DNA of 64,000 bases, taken from contig NZ_RBAM01000007.1 of the NCBI RefSeq assembly GCF_003626645.1, positions 62,001 to 126,000 on the forward strand, written 5' to 3'. The stretch's first letter is position 1, and every line of letters begins with the position of its first letter. Both the position numbers and the translations under genes were made by a program. Below are positions 36,180 through 44,792 of this stretch, piece by piece. The notes under the pieces are model-generated. The model made no database searches and was not told the origin of the DNA. It was given only the letters and a program-made list of their open reading frames with translations. The DNA is from Streptomyces klenkii. GTDB lineage: Bacteria > Actinomycetota > Actinomycetes > Streptomycetales > Streptomycetaceae.

Positions 36180-36228
36180 CCGGTGGCGCTGCCGTGCGCG
36201 CGGAAGCGCGGACCCGTCTTCTGTACAT

Positions 36229-36272
36229 GTGCCGCTGCCCGGCAACCCTCCCCGGTTGCCGGGCAGCGGCAC
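36229..36272. terminator. Strong bidirectional terminator after nuoN
   Basis: A perfect 19-bp stem (36229-36247 with 36254-36272), 6-base loop, between nuoN and the convergent lipoprotein gene, 50 bases after the former and 15 before the latter. Confidence 0.9.
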
Positions 36273-36286
36273 GCGTACGGCGGGGT

Positions 36287-36817
36287 TCAGCCCTTGGCCT
36301 TGGTGGGCAGGCCGCCCGCGATGCCGCCGGCGACGCCGGTCGGCTTGCCGTCGGCGCCGACGGTCTTGCTCATCTTCTCCTGCTTGCCGGAGGCCCAGGC
36401 CACGGTGAAGGACGTGCCGTCGAAGTCCTTGATGGTGCCCGTGCTGTAGTCCGTGCTGCCGTCCTGGCAGTGCTTGATGGTGATCGTCGCCGGCTGCGCG
36501 TTGTCGACGAGCGTGCCCGAGCAGGCGGTCTTCCCGCTGAGCGTCACCGTGTTCTGGGTGAACACCAGGATGAGGAGGCTCTTGTCGGTGAGCTTGCCGT
36601 TGTTCGACCAGCCGCCCGCGAGGCCGGCCGCCGTCGCGCGCTGCCCGCCGGCGTCCGTGGCCGGCGAGGACGGCTGCTCCGCCGGGGCCTGGGAGGTCGG
36701 CGTGGCGCCCCCGACCGGCTTGTCGTCCTTCTTGCCGCCGTCGCTCCCGCTGCTGCAACCGGTCATCAGCACAGCGGCGCAGAGCGCCGCCCCCGTGATC
36801 TGTACTGCCTTGCGCAC
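36287..36817 (-). CDS. Lipoprotein of unknown function
   Basis: A 176-residue exported lipoprotein. The signal peptide is VRKAVQITGAALCAAVLMTGCSSG with lipobox LMTG-C at Cys21; a Gly/Lys/Asp-rich linker follows, then a domain of about 120 residues containing LAGGWSNNGKLTDKSLLILV and later a CSGT/KHCQDG pair of cysteines, possibly a disulfide. GTG at 36817 was chosen because AAGGAG lies 6 bases upstream. Convergent with nuoN. Distribution suggests a Streptomyces-specific envelope protein; role unknown. Confidence 0.78.
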   Translation of the reverse strand: MRKAVQITGAALCAAVLMTGCSSGSDGGKKDDKPVGGATPTSQAPAEQPSSPATDAGGQRATAAGLAGGWSNNGKLTDKSLLILVFTQNTVTLSGKTACSGTLVDNAQPATITIKHCQDGSTDYSTGTIKDFDGTSFTVAWASGKQEKMSKTVGADGKPTGVAGGIAGGLPTKAKG

Positions 36818-36883
36818 GTCTCTCCTTAAGGCTGGTTCAGGGCATGACAAGTTAGCAGCCCTGATCCGCCGCTCCGGGAGGAC

Positions 36884-37546
36884 TCAGCCCGCGCCGCCTC
36901 CGCCGCCGCCGTCCGAGCTGTCGCGCATCACGTTCTTGTGCACGGCCCGCGCCGCCCAGTCCTGACGTACGAGCCGGCGCATGGCCTGCCGGTCCTCCAG
37001 CCCGCGCCAGCCGGGGTACAGGGCCCCCGATATGCCGATGGCGGACGCCAGCGCGGCGAGCGCGCGGGCGCGCGGATCGGCGAAGCCCCCGCGCCGGGCC
37101 AGCTTGAAGCGCTCCCGCGCCTCCGTCGTCAGGTCCACCGGGCCGATGGCATCGCGGCGGTACGGAACGACGCCGAGGAAGCGGCGCGTTTCGAGGCGCA
37201 GCGCGCCCTTCTCCGCGAGCCGGGCCAGCCACGGCTCTTCGAGGTGCCGCGACGCGCTCCGCACCCAGGCGGTCGTGCGCGGGCCGCCGCGGCCCTTCCC
37301 GGGCTGCGGCAGGCTCGCCATCGCCATGGCCAGCAGCGGGTCCTCCGGCGGCAGCGGGTTCGTCACGTGCAGCCGGCCGCCCTCCTCCACGACCCGCCCG
37401 GTGAGCCGCAGTTCGACCAGCGCCGCCCCGGCGACGCCGTACGCCGAGGAGCGGCCGGCGCGCATCAGCTTGCGCCCGCTGACCGGGTCGAAGCAGAGCA
37501 GCAGCAGTTCCTCGGGGAGCAGCAGGGCCGGGGCGCCGCCGGTCAT
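36884..37546 (-). CDS. GOLPH3/GPP34 family protein
   Basis: A 220-residue protein of the GPP34 family, named for the eukaryotic Golgi phosphoprotein that binds phosphoinositides. Bacterial members are common in actinomycetes and are of unknown function. Seen: LLLPEELLLLCFDPVSGRKL at the N-terminus, AAALVELRLTGRV-type pattern, and RLLRVETRRFLGVVP-like LRLETRRFLGVVPYRRD. A poly-Gly tail ends the protein. Its ATG overlaps the fahA stop by four bases, so it is translated with fahA. Confidence 0.85.
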   Translation of the reverse strand: MTGGAPALLLPEELLLLCFDPVSGRKLMRAGRSSAYGVAGAALVELRLTGRVVEEGGRLHVTNPLPPEDPLLAMAMASLPQPGKGRGGPRTTAWVRSASRHLEEPWLARLAEKGALRLETRRFLGVVPYRRDAIGPVDLTTEARERFKLARRGGFADPRARALAALASAIGISGALYPGWRGLEDRQAMRRLVRQDWAARAVHKNVMRDSSDGGGGGGAG

Positions 37547-38721
37547 GGCGTCACGGTGCCATGGGCCGGGAGGATGCGGCCGGTGACCTCGCCGAGGCCG
37601 ATCCGCGCGCCGCCGGGGCCGGGCGCCCAGGCCGTGAGCGTGACCTCGTCGCCGTCCTCCAGCCACGGGCCCTTGCCCGCGGTCAGTTCGAGGAGGCAGC
37701 CCAGCTGGTCCGGCTCGGGGCCGCTGACCGTGCCGGAGGCGTAGAGGTCGCCGGTGCGCAGGGTGGCGCCGTTGACCGTCATGTGCGCCAGCTGCTGCGC
37801 CGCGGTCCAGTACATGGCGGAGAACGGCGGCCGGGAGACCGTCTCGCCGTTGATGCTCACCTCGATGTGCAGGTCGAGGCCGCCCGGTTCGGCCGCGGAG
37901 TCGTCGAGGTAGGGCAGGAGCGGGTGGGTGCGCTCCGGCGGCGCCGTGCGGGCCTCGTCGAAGGCGTCGAGCGGGGTGATCCACGCCGAGGCCGAGGTGG
38001 CGAAGGACTTGCCGAGGAACGGGCCGAGGGGCACGTACTCCCACGCCTGGAGGTCGCGGGCCGACCAGTCGTTGACGAGGCAGACGCCGAAGACGTGCTC
38101 GCGGAAGTCCGCGAGGCCGACCGGGGCGTTCGCGGGCGTGCCGACGACGAAGCCGACCTCGGCCTCGATGTCGAGGCGGCGCGAGGGGCCGAAGGAGGGG
38201 AGCGCGTCGGCGGGGGCCTTGCGCTGGCCCTGGGGGCGCACGACGTCGGTGCCGCTGACGACGACGGTGCCGGCGCGGCCGTGGTAACCGATCGGCAGGT
38301 GCTTCCAGTTCGGCGTGAGGGCGTCGCCGTCGGGGCGGAAGATGCGGCCGACGTTGGTGGCGTGGTGCTCGCTGGAGTAGAAGTCGACGTAGTCGGCGAC
38401 CTCGAACGGCAGGTGCAGCGTCACCTCGGAGAGCGGGTGGAAGGGCCCGTCGGCCAGCCAGGAGCGCACCTCGGCGCGTACGGCCCGCCAGACGGGCCGG
38501 CCGGCGGCCAGGAGGGGGTTGAGCGTCGGGGCCGCCAGCAGCCCGGCGTGCGCGGAGCCGTGCGCGGCCGCGGCGGCCGCCGCGTCGAGGACGGAGTCGC
38601 CGTAGCGGACGCCGATGCGGGGGCGGTCCGGGGCGTCGGCGGTGGTGAAGACGCCGTACGGGAGGGTGTCCGCGCCGAAGGGGTCGCCTTCGGGCAGCTC
38701 GCGGGGGCTGTGCTGGGGCAT
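37543..38721 (-). CDS. fahA: Fumarylacetoacetase (tyrosine/homogentisate catabolism)
   Basis: A 392-residue fumarylacetoacetate hydrolase, the last step of tyrosine breakdown, giving fumarate and acetoacetate. Seen: FYSSEHHATNVGRIFRP (catalytic His region), GRRLDIEAEVGFVVG-type metal-site segment (SRRLDIEAEVGFV), NDWSARDLQAWEYVPLGPFLGKSF and GDLYASGTVSG. Length is close to the usual 400-420. Other genes of the homogentisate route are not in the window. Confidence 0.94.
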   Translation of the reverse strand: MPQHSPRELPEGDPFGADTLPYGVFTTADAPDRPRIGVRYGDSVLDAAAAAAAHGSAHAGLLAAPTLNPLLAAGRPVWRAVRAEVRSWLADGPFHPLSEVTLHLPFEVADYVDFYSSEHHATNVGRIFRPDGDALTPNWKHLPIGYHGRAGTVVVSGTDVVRPQGQRKAPADALPSFGPSRRLDIEAEVGFVVGTPANAPVGLADFREHVFGVCLVNDWSARDLQAWEYVPLGPFLGKSFATSASAWITPLDAFDEARTAPPERTHPLLPYLDDSAAEPGGLDLHIEVSINGETVSRPPFSAMYWTAAQQLAHMTVNGATLRTGDLYASGTVSGPEPDQLGCLLELTAGKGPWLEDGDEVTLTAWAPGPGGARIGLGEVTGRILPAHGTVTP

Positions 38722-38972
38722 GGAACGCTGCCTCGCTCTCTCCTGGACGCTCCGGGAAGCCGGTGGGGCCCGGGTGGGGGCCCGCGGCCCACATTACGTG
38801 CTGATGGCCGCCAGGCAAGGGGTGTCAGGAGGGCCCTTGCGCAGGGGGCCGGGAGAGCCCCCGCGCGGCGCCCCGAACGGCTGCCCGCAGCCCACGCGGA
38901 CCGGCCTCCGAACCGCTGTCCGAACCGCCGTCCGGCCTTCGGCTAAAGAGCGTTGCAATATCCGGTAATTCC

Positions 38973-39002
38973 TTGCTGGAAGCGGCGATTCCGAAGTAGC
39001 GT
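38973..39002 (+). promoter_or_regulatory. Candidate promoter of the ATP-grasp gene in the 38722-39056 divergent region
   Basis: TTGCTG (38973-38978) and TAGCGT (38997-39002), spacer 18, in an AT-richer patch about 55 bases before the start codon. The fahA side of this 335-base region shows no clear promoter; a short imperfect tandem CCGAACCGC(C/T)GT repeat occurs near 38896-38935. Confidence 0.45.
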
Positions 39003-39056
39003 CCTTAATCGGGCCAGGCACAGTGGGGGGCCGCTGCGGCTGAGGGGCCGAGGGGG

Positions 39057-40319
39057 ATGCTGGTGGCGAGCAGGAGCACGCCCATCGCGGCGGACCGGTC
39101 CGTTCCGGGACTGATCGTGAAGATCGGCGACTATCCCCTGCATCACGGCGGGGTGGGCGCGATCCGCAGCCTCGGCAGACTCGGCGTCCCCATGTACGCC
39201 ATCACGGAGGACCGCTGGACCCCGGCGGCCGTCTCCCGCTATCTCCGCGGCGGCTTCGTCTGGCGGACGACGGGCACGGAACAGCCCGCCGAGCTGGTCG
39301 AGGGCCTGCTGCGGATCGGCCGCGAGATCGGCCGGCCGGCCGTGCTGATCCCCACCGACGAAGAGGCCGCGGTGCTCATCGCGGAGCACTCCGCGGAGCT
39401 GTCCGGGAGCTTCCTCTTCCCGCGGGTGGAGCCGGAGTTGCCGCGGCGGCTGGCGAGCAAGCAGGGGCTGCACGAGCTCTGCGTGGAGCACGGCGTGCCG
39501 TCGCCGGAGGCCCTGTTCCCGGCGTCGTTCGAGGAGATCGAGGAGTTCGCGGAGCGCGTCCGCTTCCCCCTCGTCGCCAAGAACCGGGAGGCGTTCGAGC
39601 GCCGCCGCAAGCCCGCTGTGCACGGCACCACCCGGATCCACGGGCCGCGCGAGCTGTTGCGGCTGGCGCAGGACTGGGGCCCGTCGCCCGGCGTGATCCT
39701 CCAGGAGTACCTCCCCCGCGAGCAGGCGGAGGACTGGATCGTCCACGCGTACTTCGACGCCGAGAGCACGCCGCTGGCGATGTTCACGGGCGTGAAGGTG
39801 CGCTCCTGGCCGCCGCACGCGGGCATGACCGCCAACGCCTACGTCGTGGACAATCCCGAACTGGCCGATATGACGGCCCAGTTCATCAAGCAGATCGGCT
39901 TCAGCGGGATCATTGACCTGGACTGGCGGTTCGACCGCCGCGACGGGCGGTACAAGCTGCTGGACTTCAACCCCCGGATGGGCGCGCAGTTCCGGCTCTT
40001 CGAGAGCGAGTCGGGCGTGGACGTCGTCCGGGCCCAGCACCTCGACCTGACCGGGCGGAGGGTCCCGGAGGGCGAGCAGCCGGCCGGGCGACGGTTCGTC
40101 GTGGAGAACATCGACCTGCCCGCGCTCGCCGCGTACCGCCGCAGCGGCTACACCACCCCGCACGCGCCCGCGCGCCCCAGCAGCACGGAGCTGGCCTGGG
40201 TCGCGAGGGACGACATGAAGCCGTTCTTCACCATGCTCGCCCGGTTCGTACGGCCGGGTGTGCGGCATCTGTGGCAGATGTGGCGCTCCAGGCGGGCCGC
40301 CGCGTCCGTCGCCGAATGA
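39057..40319 (+). CDS. ATP-grasp carboxylate-amine ligase
   Basis: A 420-residue ATP-grasp protein of the predicted carboligase group that includes D-aspartate ligase: it should join a carboxylate, via an acyl phosphate, to an amine or thiol. Seen: GGVGAIRSLGRLGVPMYAI (N-terminal fold), FPLVAKNREAFERRRKP (ATP-binding lysine), VILQEYLPREQAEDW and the metal site KLLDFNPRMGAQFRLFE. The ATG has GAGGGGG just upstream. The flavoprotein gene 128 bases downstream probably belongs to the same unit. Substrates unknown. Confidence 0.85.
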   Translation: MLVASRSTPIAADRSVPGLIVKIGDYPLHHGGVGAIRSLGRLGVPMYAITEDRWTPAAVSRYLRGGFVWRTTGTEQPAELVEGLLRIGREIGRPAVLIPTDEEAAVLIAEHSAELSGSFLFPRVEPELPRRLASKQGLHELCVEHGVPSPEALFPASFEEIEEFAERVRFPLVAKNREAFERRRKPAVHGTTRIHGPRELLRLAQDWGPSPGVILQEYLPREQAEDWIVHAYFDAESTPLAMFTGVKVRSWPPHAGMTANAYVVDNPELADMTAQFIKQIGFSGIIDLDWRFDRRDGRYKLLDFNPRMGAQFRLFESESGVDVVRAQHLDLTGRRVPEGEQPAGRRFVVENIDLPALAAYRRSGYTTPHAPARPSSTELAWVARDDMKPFFTMLARFVRPGVRHLWQMWRSRRAAASVAE

Positions 40320-40349
40320 CTTTCCGTCGCCGAACAACCGACCCAGTTC

Positions 40350-40379
40350 ACCGGTGAGTAGCGAACCGGTGAGTAGCGA
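40350..40379. repeat. Tandem 15-bp direct repeat, two perfect copies
   Basis: ACCGGTGAGTAGCGA occurs twice head to tail (40350-40364, 40365-40379), followed by decaying copies (AACGAGTACCGA, CAATGAGCAGCC) to about 40430. A CCGTCGCCGAA repeat also spans the ATP-grasp stop codon. This lies in the leader of the flavoprotein gene. Confidence 0.9.
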
Positions 40380-40447
40380 TCAGCGCGTAACGACCAACGA
40401 GTACCGAGCAATGAGCAGCCAGTGAGGAACGCCCTGGGAGGGGACTC

Positions 40448-41650
40448 GTGACACTTCCCGTAGCAGTCATCGGGGCCGGCCCGTACGGTCTGTCGACCGC
40501 CGCCCATCTGCGGGCCCGCGGGATAGGGACCCGCGTCTTCGGCTCGCCGATGGTGAGCTGGCGCGAGAACATGCCCGCTGGGATGATTCTCAAATCCACC
40601 CCCTCGGCCTCCAGCATCGACGCCCCGCAGCCGGGGCACACCCTGCTCGACTTCTGCCGGGAGACCGGCGAGCGGCGCTTCGAATCGGACTGGGACACCA
40701 TCCCGGTCGAGGCCTTCTCGCGCTACGGCCTGTGGTTCCAGGAGCGCCTGGTGCCGGAGCTGGAGCAGGTGCGCGTGGTGTCGGTGGACCGGCGCGCCGC
40801 GGACTTCGAGCTGAAGCTCGACTCCGGGGAGCAGTTCGCCGCCCGCGCGGTGGTGATCGCCAGCGGTCTCAGCGGGCTGGCCCAGCTCCCGCCCGAGCTG
40901 GCCGCGGCCGTCCCGGACGGCCCGTCCGTCGTGGGCCCGGTCTCGCACAGCTCGCAGCACCGGGACCTGACGCGGTTCGCGGGGCGCGAGGTGGTGGTCG
41001 TCGGCGCCGGGCAGTCGGCGCTGGAGACGGCCGTGCTGCTCGCCGACGCCGGGGCGGCGTCGGTCCGGGTGGTCGCCCGCCGGAAGGGTGCGGTCCGTTT
41101 CGGCGCGGCGCCGGACGGGCAGCCGCGGCTGAAGCCGGACACGCCGTTCGGCCGGGCCTGGTCGCTGTACGCGTTCTCGTACCACGCCGACGGGTTCCGC
41201 CATCTTCCGGCGCCGGCCCGCCGGTTCCTGGTGGGGCGCGTGCTCGGCCCCCTCGGCGCCTGGTGGCTGCGGGACCGCTTCATCGGGCGGGTGCACGTCT
41301 CGGAGGGCACGCGGATCGGCTCGGCCCGGGTCGAGCAGGGCCGCCCCGTCCTCGACCTCATCGGCCCGGACGGCGCGAGCGCGGGCGAGCTCGCCGCCGA
41401 CCACGTCATCGCGGCGACCGGCTACCGCGTCGACCTTGCGGCCATGGACTTCCTCGGCCACGGCCTGCGCACCAGGCTCGCCGTCGGCGCGGGCGGTCCC
41501 CGGCTCGGCCCGGGCTACCGCGCGTCCGTGCCGGGCCTGTTCTTCACGGGCCTGCCGGCCGCGGCGAGCTACGGCCCGGTCATGCGGTTCGTCTGCGGCA
41601 CGGAGTACGCCTCTCCGCGGCTGGCGAGGGCGGTGGGGGCCCTGCCGTAA
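40448..41650 (+). CDS. FAD/NAD(P)-binding oxidoreductase (N-hydroxylase/FMO-like)
   Basis: A 400-residue flavoprotein with FAD motif VAVIGAGPYGLSTAAHLRARG at the N-terminus, a second nucleotide motif EVVVVGAGQSALETAVLLADAG for NAD(P)H at about 182-204, and an ATGYRVD segment near 325, the arrangement of flavin monooxygenases and ornithine/lysine N-hydroxylases. Oxygenation of a small molecule is therefore likely; the substrate is not evident. GGGAGGGG precedes GTG 40448. It lies just after the ATP-grasp gene, suggesting a shared pathway. Confidence 0.83.
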   Translation: MTLPVAVIGAGPYGLSTAAHLRARGIGTRVFGSPMVSWRENMPAGMILKSTPSASSIDAPQPGHTLLDFCRETGERRFESDWDTIPVEAFSRYGLWFQERLVPELEQVRVVSVDRRAADFELKLDSGEQFAARAVVIASGLSGLAQLPPELAAAVPDGPSVVGPVSHSSQHRDLTRFAGREVVVVGAGQSALETAVLLADAGAASVRVVARRKGAVRFGAAPDGQPRLKPDTPFGRAWSLYAFSYHADGFRHLPAPARRFLVGRVLGPLGAWWLRDRFIGRVHVSEGTRIGSARVEQGRPVLDLIGPDGASAGELAADHVIAATGYRVDLAAMDFLGHGLRTRLAVGAGGPRLGPGYRASVPGLFFTGLPAAASYGPVMRFVCGTEYASPRLARAVGALP

Positions 41651-41698
41651 CCCCGGGCCGGGCCCGGGCCGCGGGAAACCCCGCCGCAGCGGTGCGTG

Positions 41699-41743
41699 AC
41701 CACCGACAAGGCGCCCGGCACCGCCGGGCGCCTTGTCGGTGGT
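41699..41743. terminator. Very strong hairpin terminator
   Basis: A perfect 21-bp stem (41699-41719 with 41723-41743) and a 3-base loop, about 50 bases after the flavoprotein stop codon, followed by TGTCC. Among the longest perfect stems in the window. Confidence 0.92.
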
Positions 41744-42112
41744 TGTCCGCGCGGCGGCGCACCGCACCGTGCCGGGCCGGGCGGCGCCCTGCGCGGCCAC
41801 CGCGGGCCCGGCCCGGCGCTCCGGCGCGGCTGCGGGTGGCTGAAATTCGGGGGACGGGATCCGCCCGGCAGGGCTCGCCGTGGGGTGACCAAGGGCGCCG
41901 CGGGGCACAGAACAGGTCGCACTCGCTGAATCGCGCAACGGGCCCCGAGCGCCCCGTACACCGGCCGCGACGGAGGCCCGGGCAGAGCCCTCGGCAGCGC
42001 AACCCGGACGGGTGGCCACGGTGATCCAGAGCCGACCGGATACGCTGACTTTCGGTGGAGACAGCGACACATCGACAAACCCCGTGTTCGCAGGCAGACA
42101 GGAGTACCCCTC
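41744..42112. other. Intergenic region before the polyprenyl synthase
   Basis: About 370 bases with no credible gene. A -10-like TACGCT near 42040 is the only promoter hint; no good -35 accompanies it. Confidence 0.4.
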
Positions 42113-43123
42113 GTGACCGTCGTCGGGCCTTTCGGGCTGAGCGTGCGGGACCAGGCTCTTGAAGCCGATGTCCAGGCGGGACTGGCAGCTGTCGAGGAGG
42201 GCCTCCTGGAGGCCACCAAGAGCGGCGTGCCCTTCATCACCGAGGCCGCACAGCACCTCGTGCGGGCCGGGGGGAAGCGTTTCCGGCCACTGCTGGTGAT
42301 GCTCGCCGCCCAGTTCGGTGACCCCTACGCCCCCGGCGTCGTGCCGTCCGCGGTCGTCGTCGAGCTCACCCACCTGGCCACGCTCTACCACGACGACGTC
42401 ATGGACGAGGCCGAGAAGCGGCGCGGCGTCGAGAGCGCCAACGCCCGCTGGGGCAACTCCGTGGCGGTCCTGACCGGCGACTTCCTCTTCGCCCGCGCCT
42501 CGCACATACTGGCCGACCTCGGCCCCGAGGCCGTCCGCATCCAGGCCGAGGCCTTCGAGCGGCTGGTCACCGGCCAGATCCTGGAGACCGCCGGGCCGCG
42601 CGACGGCCGCGACCCCATCGAGCACTACCTGGACGTCCTCGCCGGCAAGACCGGCTCGCTGGTCGCCGTCTCCGGGCGGTACGGCGCGATGATGTCCGGC
42701 GCCGACGAGCGCACGGTCGACATCCTGACCCACTACGGCGAGCGCCTCGGCATCGCCTTCCAGCTCGCCGACGACGTCCTCGACATCGCCAGCGACTCCC
42801 ACGAGTCCGGCAAGACCCCCGGCACCGACCTGCGCGAGGGCATCGCCACCCTGCCGGTCCTGCACCTGCGCGCCCAGGCCGCCGCCACCGGCTCGGCCGC
42901 CGACCTCGAACTGTGCGAGATGCTCGACGGCGACCTCACCGACGACGCCCTCCACGCCGAGGTGCTGCGCCGGCTGCGCGTCCACCCCGCCCTGGAGCAG
43001 GCCCGCCGCGACACCGTGCGGTACGCGGAGGAGGCGCGGGCCGTGCTGGCCCCGCTGCCCGAGTGCTACGCCAAGGCCGCGCTGGAGAACCTCTGCGACG
43101 CGGTGGTGCACCGCGCGGGCTGA
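42113..43123 (+). CDS. Polyprenyl diphosphate synthase
   Basis: A 336-residue all-helical trans-prenyltransferase that lengthens allylic diphosphates with isopentenyl diphosphate. Both aspartate-rich motifs are present: DDVMD (94-98) and DDVLD (220-224), with the substrate segment GGKRFRPLLVML. It resembles long-chain (hepta- to nonaprenyl) synthases; in this setting it most likely makes the menaquinone side chain. Start GTG 42113. Product length cannot be read with certainty. Confidence 0.92.
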   Translation: MTVVGPFGLSVRDQALEADVQAGLAAVEEGLLEATKSGVPFITEAAQHLVRAGGKRFRPLLVMLAAQFGDPYAPGVVPSAVVVELTHLATLYHDDVMDEAEKRRGVESANARWGNSVAVLTGDFLFARASHILADLGPEAVRIQAEAFERLVTGQILETAGPRDGRDPIEHYLDVLAGKTGSLVAVSGRYGAMMSGADERTVDILTHYGERLGIAFQLADDVLDIASDSHESGKTPGTDLREGIATLPVLHLRAQAAATGSAADLELCEMLDGDLTDDALHAEVLRRLRVHPALEQARRDTVRYAEEARAVLAPLPECYAKAALENLCDAVVHRAG

Positions 43124-43470
43124 CCCTGCCTGTGCTGCCCGCGCCGTCCGTACCGCCCGCGCCGCCCGCGTCGCGTGACGGATACGCCGATCGGCGTGCT
43201 GTTCCACCCGAAAGTTGGTGTGCCCGTAGGGGATGTCCTACCCAAGAGGTACACGGACTTGATCCTGTCGACTGATGACCCGACAGGCGGCGTCTGGTGG
43301 AATCGAAGTGTCTCGAGGCAGAGGGAATGACGGAAAGACGCCGGGGAGAAAACCCCGGATTCCTCCGGTTTCCACGGCTCCACCACCGAGCGGCCGGGCT
43401 CACAATGAGCCGTGGGGGGTGGCGAGTGCACGACAGGTCGAGACCGCCGCCGACGACGGAGGTAGAGGAC
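43124..43470. other. Intergenic region with two hairpins before the LolA-like gene
   Basis: Contains a perfect 7-bp inverted repeat (43264-43270 with 43281-43287) and a 6-bp hairpin (43341-43346 with 43353-43358). Open frames here lack ribosome sites. The promoter of the LolA-like operon should be here but was not identified with confidence. Confidence 0.45.
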
Positions 43471-44742
43471 ATGGCACGCATCGAACCGACCCACGGATCC
43501 GACGGGACGGCCGGCACCGGGGAAGGCACCCGGCGGCCGCACGGCCGCCGCAGGGCCGTCCGCTACGCCGTCCCGGTCGCGGTGGCGGGCGTCGCCGCGG
43601 CGTCGATCGGCATCGGCACCGCGCTCGCGAGCAGCGGCGACCCGGATCTGCCGAAGATCAGCGCGCAGGACCTGATAGCCAAGATGGCGAAGTCGGACGC
43701 GCAGCAGCTGTCCGGCACCGTCAAGGTCACCACCGACCTGGGCCTGCCCTCGCTGCCGTCCGGCCTCTCGCTGGGCGACGCCCCGGGCGGCGGCAAGGCG
43801 GGCCACGGCTCCGCCGGCAAGGACGCCGGGGCGGACACCTCCCCGCAGGCCAAGCTCACCGAGCTCGCCTCCGGTACGCACACGCTGCGGGTCGCCGCCG
43901 ACGGCCCGGACAAGCAGCGCCTGTCGATCGTGGAGCGCGCCGCGGAGTACAGCCTGATCCGCAACGGCGACCAGGTCTGGGCGTACGACAGCAAGAGCAA
44001 CACCGTCCACCACTCCACCGCCCCCAAGGACGCGCACGGCGGCAACGAGGCCCCGCAGGAGCTGCGCGGCGCCTCGCCGCAGGAGCTCGCCAAGAAGACG
44101 CTCGCCGCGGTCGACGACTCCACGTCGGTGACGGTCGACGGCACGGCCAAGGTCGCCGGCCGCGACGCCTACCAGCTCGTCATCAAGCCCAAGGCGGCCG
44201 AGACGACGGTCGGCGCGGTGCGGATCGCGGTGGACGCTCAGAACGGCGTGCCGCTGAAGTTCACGCTCAGCCCGAAGGGCGGCGGCAAGGCCGTCGTGGA
44301 CGCGGCGTTCACCAAGGTCGGCTTCGGCAAGCCCGCCGCGGACACCTTCGACTTCAAGCCGCCGAAGGGCGCGAAGGTCACCGAGGACAAGGCGGACGGC
44401 AAGGGCGGCAAGGACGCCAAGGGCGGCAAGGGGGCCGAGGGCGGCCACGGCCGGGACGGCGCGCCCGACCTCTCCGGCATGAACGTGCTGGGCAAGAGCT
44501 GGACGTCGATAGCCGAGCTCAAGGCGCCCGGCGGCGTGGGCTCGGGCTCGGGCGCGAAGGGCTCCAAGGACGCCGGCCCGGCCGGCGCCCTGCTCGACAG
44601 CCTCGGCAGCAAGGTCTCGGGCTCCTTCGGCTCGGGCCACGTCTTCAGCACCCGCCTGGTCAACGCCCTGGTCACGGACGACGGCAAGGTCTACGTGGGC
44701 GCCGTCACCAAGGACGCGCTGATCAAGGCCGCGTCGAAGTAG
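43471..44742 (+). CDS. Membrane-anchored LolA-like / DUF2092-type protein
   Basis: A 423-residue envelope protein: basic N-terminus (RRPHGRRRAVRY), one membrane helix or signal peptide (about 32-52), then an external domain resembling LolA-type beta barrels that hold lipids (LIAKMAKSDAQQLSGTVKVTT, YSLIRNGDQVWAYDSKSNTVHH, AYQLVIKPKAAETTVGAVRIAVD). A Gly/Lys/Asp-rich insert of about 30 residues splits the C-terminal part. GGAGGTAGAGG precedes ATG 43471. The ABC transporter follows by 50 bases, so a lipid or drug export partnership is possible but unproven. Confidence 0.78.
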   Translation: MARIEPTHGSDGTAGTGEGTRRPHGRRRAVRYAVPVAVAGVAAASIGIGTALASSGDPDLPKISAQDLIAKMAKSDAQQLSGTVKVTTDLGLPSLPSGLSLGDAPGGGKAGHGSAGKDAGADTSPQAKLTELASGTHTLRVAADGPDKQRLSIVERAAEYSLIRNGDQVWAYDSKSNTVHHSTAPKDAHGGNEAPQELRGASPQELAKKTLAAVDDSTSVTVDGTAKVAGRDAYQLVIKPKAAETTVGAVRIAVDAQNGVPLKFTLSPKGGGKAVVDAAFTKVGFGKPAADTFDFKPPKGAKVTEDKADGKGGKDAKGGKGAEGGHGRDGAPDLSGMNVLGKSWTSIAELKAPGGVGSGSGAKGSKDAGPAGALLDSLGSKVSGSFGSGHVFSTRLVNALVTDDGKVYVGAVTKDALIKAASK

Positions 44743-44792
44743 TCGCAGCGGGCCGCAGCGGCACGCGAAGCACACCGCAAGGGGGAGGCCCG

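Noticed and set aside
41569..42240. 223-codon minus-strand frame over the region before the polyprenyl synthase
   Set aside because: It runs through the 21-bp terminator stem and overlaps two real genes in antisense.
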